Of a DNA stretch of 64,000 nt, positions 37,034 to 45,906 are shown in pieces. The notes beneath the pieces were generated by a model. The model was not told where the DNA came from. It saw only the letters and a list, made by a program, of their open reading frames with translations, and ran no database searches. The translations under genes and the position numbers were made by a program. Origin of the DNA: Tenericutes bacterium ADurb.BinA124 (lineage in GTDB: Bacteria; Bacillota_I; Bacilli_A; ML615J-28; CAG-698); NCBI GenBank assembly GCA_002068415.1, contig MVZM01000005.1:1-64000 (forward strand), written 5' to 3'. Every line of letters starts with the position of its first letter. Position 1 is the stretch's first letter.

Positions 37034-38443
37034 TTATTTTCCTAAATATTGTTGATATTTTTCTAAAAAGTCCGTAACCACCTGGCTTTGTTTGAAAGCA
37101 TCCGTGACCAACGGCGAATCCATCAAAGCTTCAAACTGAGTCATCAACTTTGAAATAACGCGGTCGGAGCGTCCGTGCTGCTTGCCCGGGTTCATGTCGA
37201 TAACGGAAATGAAGGTAGAAATTTGGTTAATGATTTCCAAAATTCGTTCCTCGGTTTCATTATAAATCGATAATTCGCCATCAGTAAATTCTTCTAGTTT
37301 AAAATCATTATCAAAAACAAACTCAAAATCAATCAATTCATCACCCAAACGACCTTGCATTTGAAAACGGAAGGCTTTAACTTGACTGTCATATTTTGTT
37401 TCAACCAAGTTCCCCATTCGCTCAACTTGAGCTTCGGTAAAATCTCTTAAATTAGTTAAGAAGACTTCATAATTGCTATAAGTGATTAAATTTTTGGGTT
37501 TTACATGCGGATAATAAGTAGCTAATAATTCATCAACTGCCGTTTTAATCGTCCATATCGGTTCTTTGTTATCAATCATGATTAATATTTCATCAATTGT
37601 TTCGATAATGGTCGCTTTTTTACTTTGCATTTGCTTTAAGACGGCTTCTTTTTGGCTAGTTAAATTAGCCAGTTTTTGTTCATAATCATTGGTAAATTTG
37701 GTGATTTTAGTTTGATTATAATTTTTCGCCATTTCGTTGAGTTCTTTTACGGGTAGTTTAGCGGCAACAGAAACGCTTAAATCCGGGTGTTGAGTGCGGG
37801 CACGATTGATTAAAATCATTTTCCCAACCGAGACTTTCATCGCTTTGGCTTCAGCTTTCATCCCTTCGTCAGCTTGTGCCAAGAGGACTTCCCCTTGTAA
37901 ATTCTTCTTGACCGCTAAGGCCGTCATTTTGGTTTTTAAGCGTAAATTTAACTCTTCTTCAAAAGTGGTGTCACGATTAATTGCGGTCACCAAAACCGCA
38001 GCTTCGGGATTATCAACATCTAAATAACCGTATTCGATTGCTAAATCAACAATTAACTCAATGGCTTCATCGATGGTTTTACCATTTAAATTTAAACCAT
38101 CTTCTTCGAGCAACAATTGGGCATCAATATTCATGGAACGATAAGAAACAACCAAATCATTACCATCAGCTTCCAATTCAATGGAAGGGTTAATGTCGAC
38201 TGAAATATACGAATTTTCAAAGGTTTGATGATTAATACCCCTTAAGCCAAAATAAGCAATTCCGGTGATAATAATTAAGACGACAGCCAAACTAAAACTC
38301 CAAGCTTGTTTGATATTTAGTCTAAACCTTGGTTTTCGCTGTGCTTGCGAACTAGGAATTTGTGATAAAACTTGAGCTTTTAAATCGGGAACAAATTGCC
38401 GACTTTCAGCCCGTAATCTTGCTTTTAGTAAAGACTTTTTCAT
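37034..38443 (-). CDS. RsgI-like transmembrane anti-sigma factor
   Basis: A 469-residue single-pass protein. The cytoplasmic N-terminus (1-46) is helical and basic (LLKARLRAESRQFVPDLKAQ) and should bind the sigma factor. A membrane helix spans about 47-67. The external part begins with VDINPSIELEADG (82-94), the RsgI signature whose Asn-Pro bond is self-cleaved in characterised RsgI proteins, followed by a roughly 200-residue domain and a further helical region. No carbohydrate-binding module is evident. It overlaps the sigma gene by ATGA and has its own AAGGAGGGG site. Unusually, the partner is an ECF sigma rather than SigI. Confidence 0.85.
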   Translation of the reverse strand: MKKSLLKARLRAESRQFVPDLKAQVLSQIPSSQAQRKPRFRLNIKQAWSFSLAVVLIIITGIAYFGLRGINHQTFENSYISVDINPSIELEADGNDLVVSYRSMNIDAQLLLEEDGLNLNGKTIDEAIELIVDLAIEYGYLDVDNPEAAVLVTAINRDTTFEEELNLRLKTKMTALAVKKNLQGEVLLAQADEGMKAEAKAMKVSVGKMILINRARTQHPDLSVSVAAKLPVKELNEMAKNYNQTKITKFTNDYEQKLANLTSQKEAVLKQMQSKKATIIETIDEILIMIDNKEPIWTIKTAVDELLATYYPHVKPKNLITYSNYEVFLTNLRDFTEAQVERMGNLVETKYDSQVKAFRFQMQGRLGDELIDFEFVFDNDFKLEEFTDGELSIYNETEERILEIINQISTFISVIDMNPGKQHGRSDRVISKLMTQFEALMDSPLVTDAFKQSQVVTDFLEKYQQYLGK

Positions 38444-38976
38444 TTTCCATACCCCTCCTTTTCTGCAATTTTTCTTAATTTATCTAAGGCTTGTTTCAAC
38501 TTCCAAGTAACGCCGCTTGTGGAAAGATTGAATATCTCCCCAACTTCTTTTCTCGTGTAACCTTCACCGACACAGAGCATAACAATCGTAAATTCATCTT
38601 CGGATAAATGTTTAGACGCCAAATCAATCAAGGGCGTTTCATAACGGGACGGTTTCTCATCCCTTAATAAATCAGCAGTATCGTGATCCATAAGCGGTTG
38701 TTTTACTCGCCTTTTATATTCATTGATGGCCATGTTTTTCGCAATCATTCCAATCCATGCTTTGGCGGAAACACTGCGGTTGTAGGTATCAATTTTTTCA
38801 TATATTTTCATAAAAACGTCTTGCGTTAAATCTTCGGCTTTCCCATAGTCTTTTACAATCCCATAAACGATGTAAAAAACCATTCGATGCGTTTGCTCGT
38901 AGATTTCTTCAAAAGCCGAAGAATCGCCGTTTTTAAGTTGTTGCATACTTTTTTCTAAGCGCATTAAATCAAACAT
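38440..38976 (-). CDS. ECF-type RNA polymerase sigma factor
   Basis: A 178-residue sigma-70 factor with only regions 2 and 4. Region 2 includes AEDLTQDVFMKIYEKI and AWIGMIAKNMAINEYKRR. Region 4 is LSEDEFTIVMLCVGEGYTRKEVGEIFNLSTSGVTWKLKQALDK (a helix-turn-helix), quoted in parts: EGYTRKEVGEIFNLS and TSGVTWKLKQ. Ribosome site GGGGGA. It is translated together with the RsgI-like anti-sigma gene. The block at 39012-39045 above it recurs before the downstream lipoprotein gene, as expected for autoregulation. Confidence 0.95.
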   Translation of the reverse strand: MFDLMRLEKSMQQLKNGDSSAFEEIYEQTHRMVFYIVYGIVKDYGKAEDLTQDVFMKIYEKIDTYNRSVSAKAWIGMIAKNMAINEYKRRVKQPLMDHDTADLLRDEKPSRYETPLIDLASKHLSEDEFTIVMLCVGEGYTRKEVGEIFNLSTSGVTWKLKQALDKLRKIAEKEGYGK

Positions 38977-39011
38977 CGTTTCCCCCTAAAACTGGTTTAG
39001 TTTCTTGCTCG

Positions 39012-39045
39012 CTAATATAACAAACAACAATCCTTTTTTGCCAGT
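39012..39045 (-). promoter_or_regulatory. Putative autoregulated promoter of the ECF sigma gene
   Basis: On the minus strand the block starts ACTGGCAAAAAA and ends TTGTTATATTAG with the same 34-base length as the lipoprotein copy at 36993-37026. The boxes are about one helical -35/-10 distance apart. It ends 36 bases above the sigma start codon. Confidence 0.6.
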
Positions 39046-39073
39046 ATTTTCAAATAATTATATCACAGAATTA

Positions 39074-39102
39074 AAAAACTCTCCCTTGAAAGGAGAGTTT
39101 TT
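39074..39102 (-). terminator. Terminator of nifJ
   Basis: AAAAACTCTCC, loop TTTCAAG, GGAGAGTTTTT on the minus strand, 4 bases below the nifJ stop. Confidence 0.85.
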
Positions 39103-39106
39103 CTAA

Positions 39107-42100
39107 TTATTGTTCGTTGGAATAATCCATCGCTTGATAACGTTGATACATTCGGTAACGACGCTGTGCTTCTTGCTTATTGATGGCCAATAAGTTTTCC
39201 GCCGCTTTGGGATTAACTTCTTTCAATTGTGAGTAACGGGTTTCTCCCATTAAATACTCATCATATTTATTCCAATCCGGTTCTTTCGAATCAAGTTGGA
39301 ATGGGTTCTTGCCTTCTTTAATCAAACGCGGATCAAAGCGGAAGGTTGTCCAATAACCGCATTCAACTGCTAATTTGGCTTGTAGTTGGGTTGTTCCCAT
39401 GCCCTTCTTAATTCCATGAGCAATACATGGTGAATATGCAATGATAATTGATGGACCCGGATAGCTCTCCGCTTCTTTAAATGCTTTTAAAGCTTGAAGT
39501 TGGGAAGCACCATGAGCAATGGAAGCCACATAAACATGACCATAGCTCATGGCAATTGCTGCTAAGTCTTTTTTCTTACCCACTTTTCCAGAAGCCGTGA
39601 ATTTCGCAATCGAGCCGGTTTGGCTGGATTTAGAACTTTGGCCGCCCGTATTGGAATATACTTCGGTATCTAAGACTAAAATATTGACATCTTCATGATT
39701 GGCAATGACATGATCGAGCCCACCATAACCGATATCATAGGCCCAACCATCACCACCGATAATCCATTGCGAGCGTTTTACCAAATAGTCTTTTAATTTA
39801 AACAACTCTTTTGCTTGTTCGCCTTTGGCTTTTTCTAATAATGGAACTAATTCTTGCGCAATCTTTTCGGTTTCCACCGTGTTGTCGCGCTTATCCAACC
39901 ATGCTTGCAATAATTCATGCATCCGATTTGCTTGGCCTTCTTTTTCAAGAATCTTTTCCATCATCACACCCATACGATGGCGGATGGTTTCAGTGGCAAT
40001 GCGCATTCCATAACCGAATTCCGCATTGTCTTCAAATAAGGAATTGGCCCAAGCTGGACCTTTGCCCTCCGCATTCTTGGTATAAGGAGTGGTTGGGAAG
40101 GAGCCACTATAAATCGAAGAACATCCGGTAGCATTAGCCACCATCATGTGATCCCCGAATAATTGTGTTAATAAGCGAACGTATGGAGTTTCTCCGCAAC
40201 CGGCACAAGCACCGCTAAATTCAAACAAGGGTTTCGCAAATTGAGAATTCTTCGGGTTGGCAAATTTATCTAAAATATTGTCTTTATAAGAAACATGTTC
40301 GTGGAAGTACTTGGCAACTTGATCCTGGCCTTGATGCACTTGTTCATCAAGCGGCACCATCTTAAGGGCTTTTTCACCTTTTTTACCCGGACATTGGTTG
40401 ACACAAACTTCGCAACCCGTGCAATCAGCAACGGAAACAACAATGGAATATTTTAAGCCTTCTAGGCCTTTGCCAACCGGATCCAGATATTTTGCTTGTT
40501 CAGGGGCATTTTTTACTTCATCAGCTGTTGACAAGAACGGACGAATGACCGCATGCGGACAAACAAAAGCACATTGATTACATTGAATACAGTTTTCTTC
40601 AATCCACATCGGAACAAAAGGTGCAATATAGCGTTTTTCAAAAGCGGCTGTCCCGTTTTCCATTGTTCCGTCTTCATAACCATTGAAAACCGAAACCGGT
40701 AAATCATCGCCTCGCAAAGCATTGACTGGATTGGCAATCTTCGTAACAAAAGGCGGCACTTTTAAATCAACAACTTTTTCTTCCGCCGGAAGTTTACTCC
40801 AAGCTGGATCAACTTTAATTTCTTTTAAGCTTTCAGCACCTTTGTCAATTGCTAAATAGTTTTGATTGACAATATGTTGGCCTCTTTTAATATATGATTT
40901 ATGAGCATATTTCTTCATTAATTCCTTAGCTTCTTCATAAGGCATAATTTGCTCATTCAGTTTAAAGAACGCTGATTGCATAATTGTGTTCGTGCGATTT
41001 CCAAGTCCTAATTCCATCGCTAACGAAACAGCATCAATGACATATAAACGAGCATGTTTGTCAGCCAAGGCTTTTTTAAAGGAATTCGGCAAAAATTCAA
41101 TTAAATCGGCATCGCTTTTCATCGTGTTGAGTAGGAATCGACCGCCGTCTTTTAATTCTCGCAACATGTCATACTTCTTAACATAAGTATCCAACGAGCA
41201 CGAAATGAAATCGGCTTTCGCAACCAAATAAGTCGAGCGAATCGGATTGCGTCCAAATCGTAAATGGCTATGGGTGACACCGCCCGATTTTTTGGAGTCA
41301 TAAGCGAAATAAGCTTGGGCATAATAATCCGTATTATCGCCAATTAATTTAATTGTATTTTTGTTGGCCCCAACGGTGCCGTCACTTCCCAATCCGTAGA
41401 AAATCAACTGGCTGACGCCCTCACCGGTAACATCGGTATGATTAGTTAAAGGTAGTGATAAATGAGTAACATCATCATTAATCCCCACGGTAAAGGAATC
41501 AAGCGCTTGTTCGCCTTTTTCCAAGTTCGCAAAAACCGCAAAAATTTGGGATGGATTCGTGTCTTTGCTCGATAAACCATAACGACCACCGATAATCATC
41601 GGCGCCTTGGCTTGATTATAGAAGACGGATTTAACATCTAAATATAATGGTTCACCAATCGAACCTTGTTCCTTGGTTCTTTCTAAAACGGCAATGCGTT
41701 GAACGGTTTTTGGTAAAACGCGGAGTAAATGTTCGGCCGAGAATGGACGATATAAGTGAACATTGATTAAACCGACTTTTTTGCCTTGTTTTCTTAAATA
41801 ATCAACCACTTCTTTCGCACATTCCACCACTGAACCCATGGCAATAATGATATCGGTGGCATCGGGGGCTCCATAATAAACAAAGGGTTTATATTCCCGA
41901 CCGGTTACTTTCGAAATCTCATCCATGTATTCTTCCACAATCCTAGGAATCTCTAAATAATATTTATTCTGAGCTTCCCGAGCTTGGAAATAAACATCGC
42001 CATTTTGCGCCGAACCGCGCGTAACGGGGTCATTGGGATTAAGAGCCCGTTTACGGAACGCTTCCACTGCTTTTTTGTCTAACAAACGCTCAAAAACGGC

Positions 42101-42667
42101 ATAATCCATTACTTCAATTTTTTGAATTTCATGACTGGTGCGGAAACCGTCAAAGAAATGCAAGAACGGAATGCTTGATTTAATAGCCGCTAAATGGGCA
42201 ATACCCGCTAAGTCCATAACTTCCTGCACGCTTGCGGAGGCCAGCATCGCCCAACCGGTTTGACGGACGGCCATCACATCTTGGTGATCCCCAAAAATTG
42301 ACAGTGCTTGGACAGCCAAACTGCGAGCAGAGACATGAATAACGCCCGGTAACAATTCTCCGGCAATTTTATACATATTAGGAACTTTTAATAATAATCC
42401 TTGGCTGGCGGTATAAGTGGTGGTTAAAGCGCCGGCTTGCAATGAACCGTGGACGGTTCCGGCTGCTCCGGCTTCCGACTGCATTTCCACAACTTTTACG
42501 GGAACACCAAATAAATTCTTTTTGCCTTTGCTTGCCCAATCGTCGACATATTCCGCCATTGGTGATGACGGTGTAATCGGATAAATGCCCGCGACTTCTG
42601 TAAAGGCATATGATCCCCAAGCGGCCGCCTGGTTGCCATCCATTGATTCAAATACTTTTTTTGCCAT
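39107..42667 (-). CDS. nifJ: Pyruvate:ferredoxin (flavodoxin) oxidoreductase
   Basis: An 1186-residue single-chain PFOR that oxidises pyruvate with CoA to acetyl-CoA and CO2 and reduces ferredoxin or flavodoxin; it is oxygen-sensitive and marks anaerobic energy metabolism. Domains in order: N-terminal pyrimidine-binding domain (AVYFTEVAGIYPITPSSPMAE-like start, here FTEVAGIYPITPSSPMAEYV), CoA-binding and gamma domains, two [4Fe-4S] motifs (CIQCNQCAFVCP and CTGCEVCVNQCP), and the TPP domain with the third cluster ligands (CAGCGETPY and ATGCSSIY). The TPP-binding LVLDTEVYSNTGGQ is intact. Strong own promoter and AAGGAGG. Confidence 0.98.
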   Translation of the reverse strand: MAKKVFESMDGNQAAAWGSYAFTEVAGIYPITPSSPMAEYVDDWASKGKKNLFGVPVKVVEMQSEAGAAGTVHGSLQAGALTTTYTASQGLLLKVPNMYKIAGELLPGVIHVSARSLAVQALSIFGDHQDVMAVRQTGWAMLASASVQEVMDLAGIAHLAAIKSSIPFLHFFDGFRTSHEIQKIEVMDYAVFERLLDKKAVEAFRKRALNPNDPVTRGSAQNGDVYFQAREAQNKYYLEIPRIVEEYMDEISKVTGREYKPFVYYGAPDATDIIIAMGSVVECAKEVVDYLRKQGKKVGLINVHLYRPFSAEHLLRVLPKTVQRIAVLERTKEQGSIGEPLYLDVKSVFYNQAKAPMIIGGRYGLSSKDTNPSQIFAVFANLEKGEQALDSFTVGINDDVTHLSLPLTNHTDVTGEGVSQLIFYGLGSDGTVGANKNTIKLIGDNTDYYAQAYFAYDSKKSGGVTHSHLRFGRNPIRSTYLVAKADFISCSLDTYVKKYDMLRELKDGGRFLLNTMKSDADLIEFLPNSFKKALADKHARLYVIDAVSLAMELGLGNRTNTIMQSAFFKLNEQIMPYEEAKELMKKYAHKSYIKRGQHIVNQNYLAIDKGAESLKEIKVDPAWSKLPAEEKVVDLKVPPFVTKIANPVNALRGDDLPVSVFNGYEDGTMENGTAAFEKRYIAPFVPMWIEENCIQCNQCAFVCPHAVIRPFLSTADEVKNAPEQAKYLDPVGKGLEGLKYSIVVSVADCTGCEVCVNQCPGKKGEKALKMVPLDEQVHQGQDQVAKYFHEHVSYKDNILDKFANPKNSQFAKPLFEFSGACAGCGETPYVRLLTQLFGDHMMVANATGCSSIYSGSFPTTPYTKNAEGKGPAWANSLFEDNAEFGYGMRIATETIRHRMGVMMEKILEKEGQANRMHELLQAWLDKRDNTVETEKIAQELVPLLEKAKGEQAKELFKLKDYLVKRSQWIIGGDGWAYDIGYGGLDHVIANHEDVNILVLDTEVYSNTGGQSSKSSQTGSIAKFTASGKVGKKKDLAAIAMSYGHVYVASIAHGASQLQALKAFKEAESYPGPSIIIAYSPCIAHGIKKGMGTTQLQAKLAVECGYWTTFRFDPRLIKEGKNPFQLDSKEPDWNKYDEYLMGETRYSQLKEVNPKAAENLLAINKQEAQRRYRMYQRYQAMDYSNEQ

Positions 42668-42696
42668 TTTGATCCTCCTTGAATTTTAATCTATTT

Positions 42697-42725
42697 ATTA
42701 TAGCATAAGCACCTATTTTTCTCAA
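42697..42725 (-). promoter_or_regulatory. Strong sigma-A promoter of nifJ
   Basis: TTGAGA (42720-42725), 17-base spacer ending in TGC, TATAAT (42697-42702). Both hexamers and the extended -10 are present, which suits a highly expressed gene. Confidence 0.8.
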
Positions 42726-42757
42726 GGTCTTATTGAGAAATTGCCTATGAAAGCATT

Positions 42758-43261
42758 TTAGACCGTCCGTAAATATTCATACTGTTTTTGCATTTGATTA
42801 ATCCGGGCATAGACTTTTTCTTTCACAATCTCCGGAATTATTAAATCCTGCCGAAACAACAGTTTCGTCACAATAGCCGTAAACGCCACGGCATCAATTT
42901 CCAAGTGTTGGTTTAAAAAAAGTTCTTCGTCATGAATCGGCTGAATGTAATGTGCAAATTCCTGCTGCCAAACCATGATTTGTTCCTCGGTTTCCGTTGC
43001 TTTTTCCGGATGGATAATTTGAAACCACTGATAGGCATGGCGCGTTTCATGAATCATGGCTGCGGTTATTTCCAAATCCGATAACTTCTTAATCGCATCT
43101 TCGTTAATATTGATTTGGTAATTGTCTTTAGAAAATAGACAAACCACTTTCCCATATTCATCGGGCATTCTTAAGTAGGTAATTTTGCAGAGCGGAATTT
43201 TCAAGATATGCGATGTAGTCGTAATTATTTCTTGAATTAAAGCTTTTTTACTGGTAACCAT
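42758..43261 (-). CDS. Small zincin-like protein (HETRH motif)
   Basis: A 167-residue cytoplasmic protein without a signal peptide. ITAAMIHETRHAYQW carries an HExxH-type zinc motif (HETRH), and a downstream acidic stretch LNQHLEIDAVAF could supply a third ligand Glu/Asp, as in gluzincins such as the IrrE/DUF-type peptidases. Conserved small hypothetical proteins with this pattern occur in Bacilli. Substrate unknown. It lies upstream of nifJ in the same direction but has no clear operon link. Confidence 0.65.
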   Translation of the reverse strand: MVTSKKALIQEIITTTSHILKIPLCKITYLRMPDEYGKVVCLFSKDNYQININEDAIKKLSDLEITAAMIHETRHAYQWFQIIHPEKATETEEQIMVWQQEFAHYIQPIHDEELFLNQHLEIDAVAFTAIVTKLLFRQDLIIPEIVKEKVYARINQMQKQYEYLRTV

Positions 43262-43395
43262 AGTTTTTCCCTCGGAGGCATTATATCAAATTTTTTTCAA
43301 AAAAGAAAGATAAGAATCTGGCAATGGCAACATCTTCCAAAACTAAATACAACGAGTAAGCACTTAAACTTACTTTAGAGTTATTAATTAAATTC

Positions 43396-43926
43396 TTAAT
43401 TAGTCTTTTGGTCTCGTTGTGCTCTTCGTAAGGCATCCTTCTCGATTAAACGAATTTTTTTAAATATGTATTTTCTTGTTCTAAAAGAACTATTTTATTT
43501 TCCAAAAGGTTGATTTTTTCATCATCCGTAACTCTCTTTTTAAAGTCTTATTAGAATTTCTTTTTCCTTGTGTCAGTTAAACCTTTCTCATGTTTAACTT
43601 GTCTTATCCATCTATAGACTGCAGCTTTAACTCTTTTTTTCCCCAACACTTCATAAGGGAAAACATATTTTCAAATATGAGTTGTGGAAACAATCCTTTT
43701 TCATATTCACAAACGAAAATGTTTTTAAATTCTTTCGAATAAGTAATCGCTTTTTTAGTTATTTTGACGACATATTGATTATTTGATAATAGCTTGATTT
43801 GAGCTTTGGTAAAGTAATTGACACTTATATTCATCCCTCTTTATACTATTATAAAAAAGCCCTGTAAATCAAACAGATTTACAAGACTGCAGCCTTTTTT
43901 TATCATGTCCGATTTACAGGGTACAT
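43396..43926 (-). pseudogene. IS3-type element relic, copy 1 (orfA end)
   Basis: The orfA-like frame starts at 43834 with NYFTKAQIKLLSNNQYVVK and ITYSKEFKN. It then shifts frame at about 43645-43655 to GKKRVKAAVYRWIRQVKHEK and shifts again to LEQENTYLKK, IRLIEKDALRRAQRD, ending at 43396. This order is the helix-turn-helix plus leucine-rich helix of an IS3-family OrfA. Upstream (43850-43926) is the element end with a hairpin CTTGTAAATC/GATTTACAGG and a terminal TGTACCCTGTAAATCGG. OrfB is absent. A second, shorter copy lies at 49678-49839. Confidence 0.75.
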
Positions 43927-44399
43927 TTTATCTTGCATGGTCTCTTTAATTCGTGCTAGGTACCCTTGATTAATAAACCGGGTGGTTACAAATAAAAACG
44001 ACTTCTCATTCCCTTTTGACTGCTTCCAAAATAGTTCATTAGAGGGCTCATAAGTATATCCTTCATGTAGAGCCGTTGCACTTGCAAGCATTTCTGGACT
44101 GTATTCTTTGCCAATCAACAGCTCTCGTAATGCCAACCTTTATCACTTCCATCAATAACCTTATCTAAACGAATTTTACAATGGCTGTAAGCATGGTCAC
44201 CCATTTCAACACCAATCCATATGCGATTCATTTTATGAGCAACGGCGGCAGTTGTACCAGAACCTGTGACGGAGTCTAAAATAAAACACTGTTTTTGACT
44301 GTTTTTACATTCATAAAACCTCGTAAAATCAACCTTTGCCGAGTTTAGCATTTCTCTGACATCATGGTTATATACAATTTTAGGAAAGACAAACCGAAA
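43903..44399 (-). pseudogene. Type III-like DNA methyltransferase (Mod) C-terminal relic
   Basis: Two overlapping frames together give the end of an adenine-specific methyltransferase: VREMLNSAKVDFTRFYECKN, then FILDSVTGSGTTAAVAHKM (a SAM-binding D-x-F-x-G-S-G-T-T relative), IGVEMGDHAYSHCKIRLDKV, and in the second frame KEYSPEMLASATALHEG and FWKQSKGNEKSFLFVTT. The frame changes near 44120-44136. The last residues (MYPVNRT) are encoded by the IS end, so the element or a deletion cut the gene at about 43926. The N-terminal part with the DPPY motif is absent. Confidence 0.72.
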
Positions 44400-45284
44400 T
44401 TATTCATCGTCAGTGAGTATTTCCGCCAATACAATATATTCCTTCAGCTTTCTCTGTAATATTTTTTTGTCAATCAGCTTCAAATTGTATTCCGAAACCA
44501 TTGTCGGCGATAAACTGCGACTAAGCGCAAATTCTACAACCTCGTCATCCTTGCTTGCACAGAGGATAACACCTACACTCGGATTTTCATTTTCTTTTTT
44601 CATTTCCCGGTCAAGGGCTTCCAAATAAAGATTCATCTTGCCTACATACTCAGGCTTGAATTCCCCTATTTTCAATTCAAATGCTGCAAGGCACGAAAGT
44701 CCTCTGTGGTAAAAAAGTAAATCAATATAATAATCGTGCTTTCCAACCTGAACACGATATTCTTCTCCTATAAAAGTGAAGTCTTTGCCGATTTCAAGAA
44801 TAAAATTTTTCAGATTCCTTATAATAGACTTCTGTAAATCTCGCTCTGAAACAGTTTCAGGAACATCGAGAAAATCAAGCATATAATTATCGAGGAACAC
44901 ATTTCCCGTTGCCTCTCTTGATTCTTCTATGGCAGGTGTTATCGGTTTTTGGGATAACATATATCTTTCGTAATACCCACTGTCAATCTGCCTCTCCAAC
45001 TCTCTTTTTGAAAGACGCTCTTTGATACACATATTCATGTAAAATATGCGTTCTTCCATCGTCTTACAGGCAGACATGATTTTGAGATGATTTGTCCAAC
45101 TCAATTGTGTCACCAGTGGTGACACTTTTTCATTACCCTTATAAAGCTCATAAAATTGCTTCATTCTATAAAGCCCACGCCGGTTAAAACCTTTCAAGTC
45201 AGGATAATTTTCCGGTAACATTATCTCATATATCGGTTTGTTATTACCTAAAATCTTAGCGACATTGTAAATGATATTGAAGCA
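44400..45284 (-). pseudogene. DUF1016/YhcG-type nuclease, N-terminally clipped
   Basis: A 273-residue frame from 45221 to 44400, with the homologous reading extending up to about 45284 (NVAKILGNNKPIYEI). It contains FNRRGLYRMKQFYELY, QLSWTNHLKIMSA, the link region ERDLQKSIIRNLKNFILE, and the PD-(D/E)xK nuclease core FIGEEYRVQVGKHDYYIDLL, CLAAFELKIGEFKPEY with the catalytic Asp and Glu-x-Lys. DUF1016 proteins normally begin 30-50 residues earlier, and no good start is seen. The nuclease residues survive, so partial function cannot be ruled out, but the surroundings are all relics. Confidence 0.7.
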
Positions 45285-45286
45285 TA

Positions 45287-45520
45287 CTATAACAATTTTC
45301 GAATTTCGTACTTTGTGGAAGCTCTGAAACCCTTTTGCTTAATTAAGTTTTTCCCCTTTACCATTATTATGATAGCCTCCCCTGAAGAGAGGTCGTGAAT
45401 AAAACGCCGTTTTTGCCTGTTTTTACATTCATAAAACTCAGTAAAATCAAGCTTTTCAATATGTAGCGTTTGTCTGACATCAGGGGTATACAGATACTCA
45501 TGTGCTCTTGTTATTTGCAA
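45287..45520 (-). pseudogene. Second Mod-like fragment
   Basis: LYTPDVRQTLHIEKLDFTEF and YECKNRQKRRFIHDLSSGEA are parallel to the Mod relic at 44115-44399 (VREMLNSAKVDFTRFYECKN). The SAM-binding motif is eroded to DLSSGEA. It appears to be a separate, more decayed copy of the same methyltransferase type; no start, no complete domain. Confidence 0.5.
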
Positions 45521-45871
45521 TTACAATTCGAATTTAAATACATTAGGAATAACTCTTGGCCCAAATGTCGCTATGCTCATCTTGTACATAGCTTTTGCGT
45601 GGATTCTATCGTGCCAGAGAAATCTTCTTAAAACTTTTGGAATCGACCATTCTTCCCCATAACTACCTTTATAAACTTTGTCTGACAAAAAATTTCCTCT
45701 CGCTTCCAATTCCTCAAAACCCCGAATTCGATTTTCTACTATTGTTCCATCATTTGAGACATCCAATCCGATTTCTCCCCAATAATACTCGTTGACATTT
45801 TTAGTGTGCACATACATTTCCGAAGCGGTTCTGGGAGCAGTGTCATAAAACGTTTTTCTTATGGGTAACAC
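45521..45871 (-). pseudogene. Truncated DinB-like hypothetical protein
   Basis: A 116-residue frame reading RKTFYDTAPRTASEMYVHTK, then IRGFEELEARGNFL and LRRFLWHDRIHAKAMYKMSI. The WHDRIHAKAMYK end is the kind of helix seen in DinB-fold proteins, but family assignment is weak. The natural protein seems to be longer at the N-terminus. It follows the HicB-like relic in the same direction, as a two-gene cassette. Confidence 0.45.
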
Positions 45872-45906
45872 GCTTTGATCCTTATCATGGAAAGAACTAT
45901 AAAGGT

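Noticed and set aside
45287-45520. Independent intact small gene
   Set aside because: It lacks a ribosome site, matches the neighbouring Mod relic over its centre and has an eroded SAM motif, so it is listed as a fragment.
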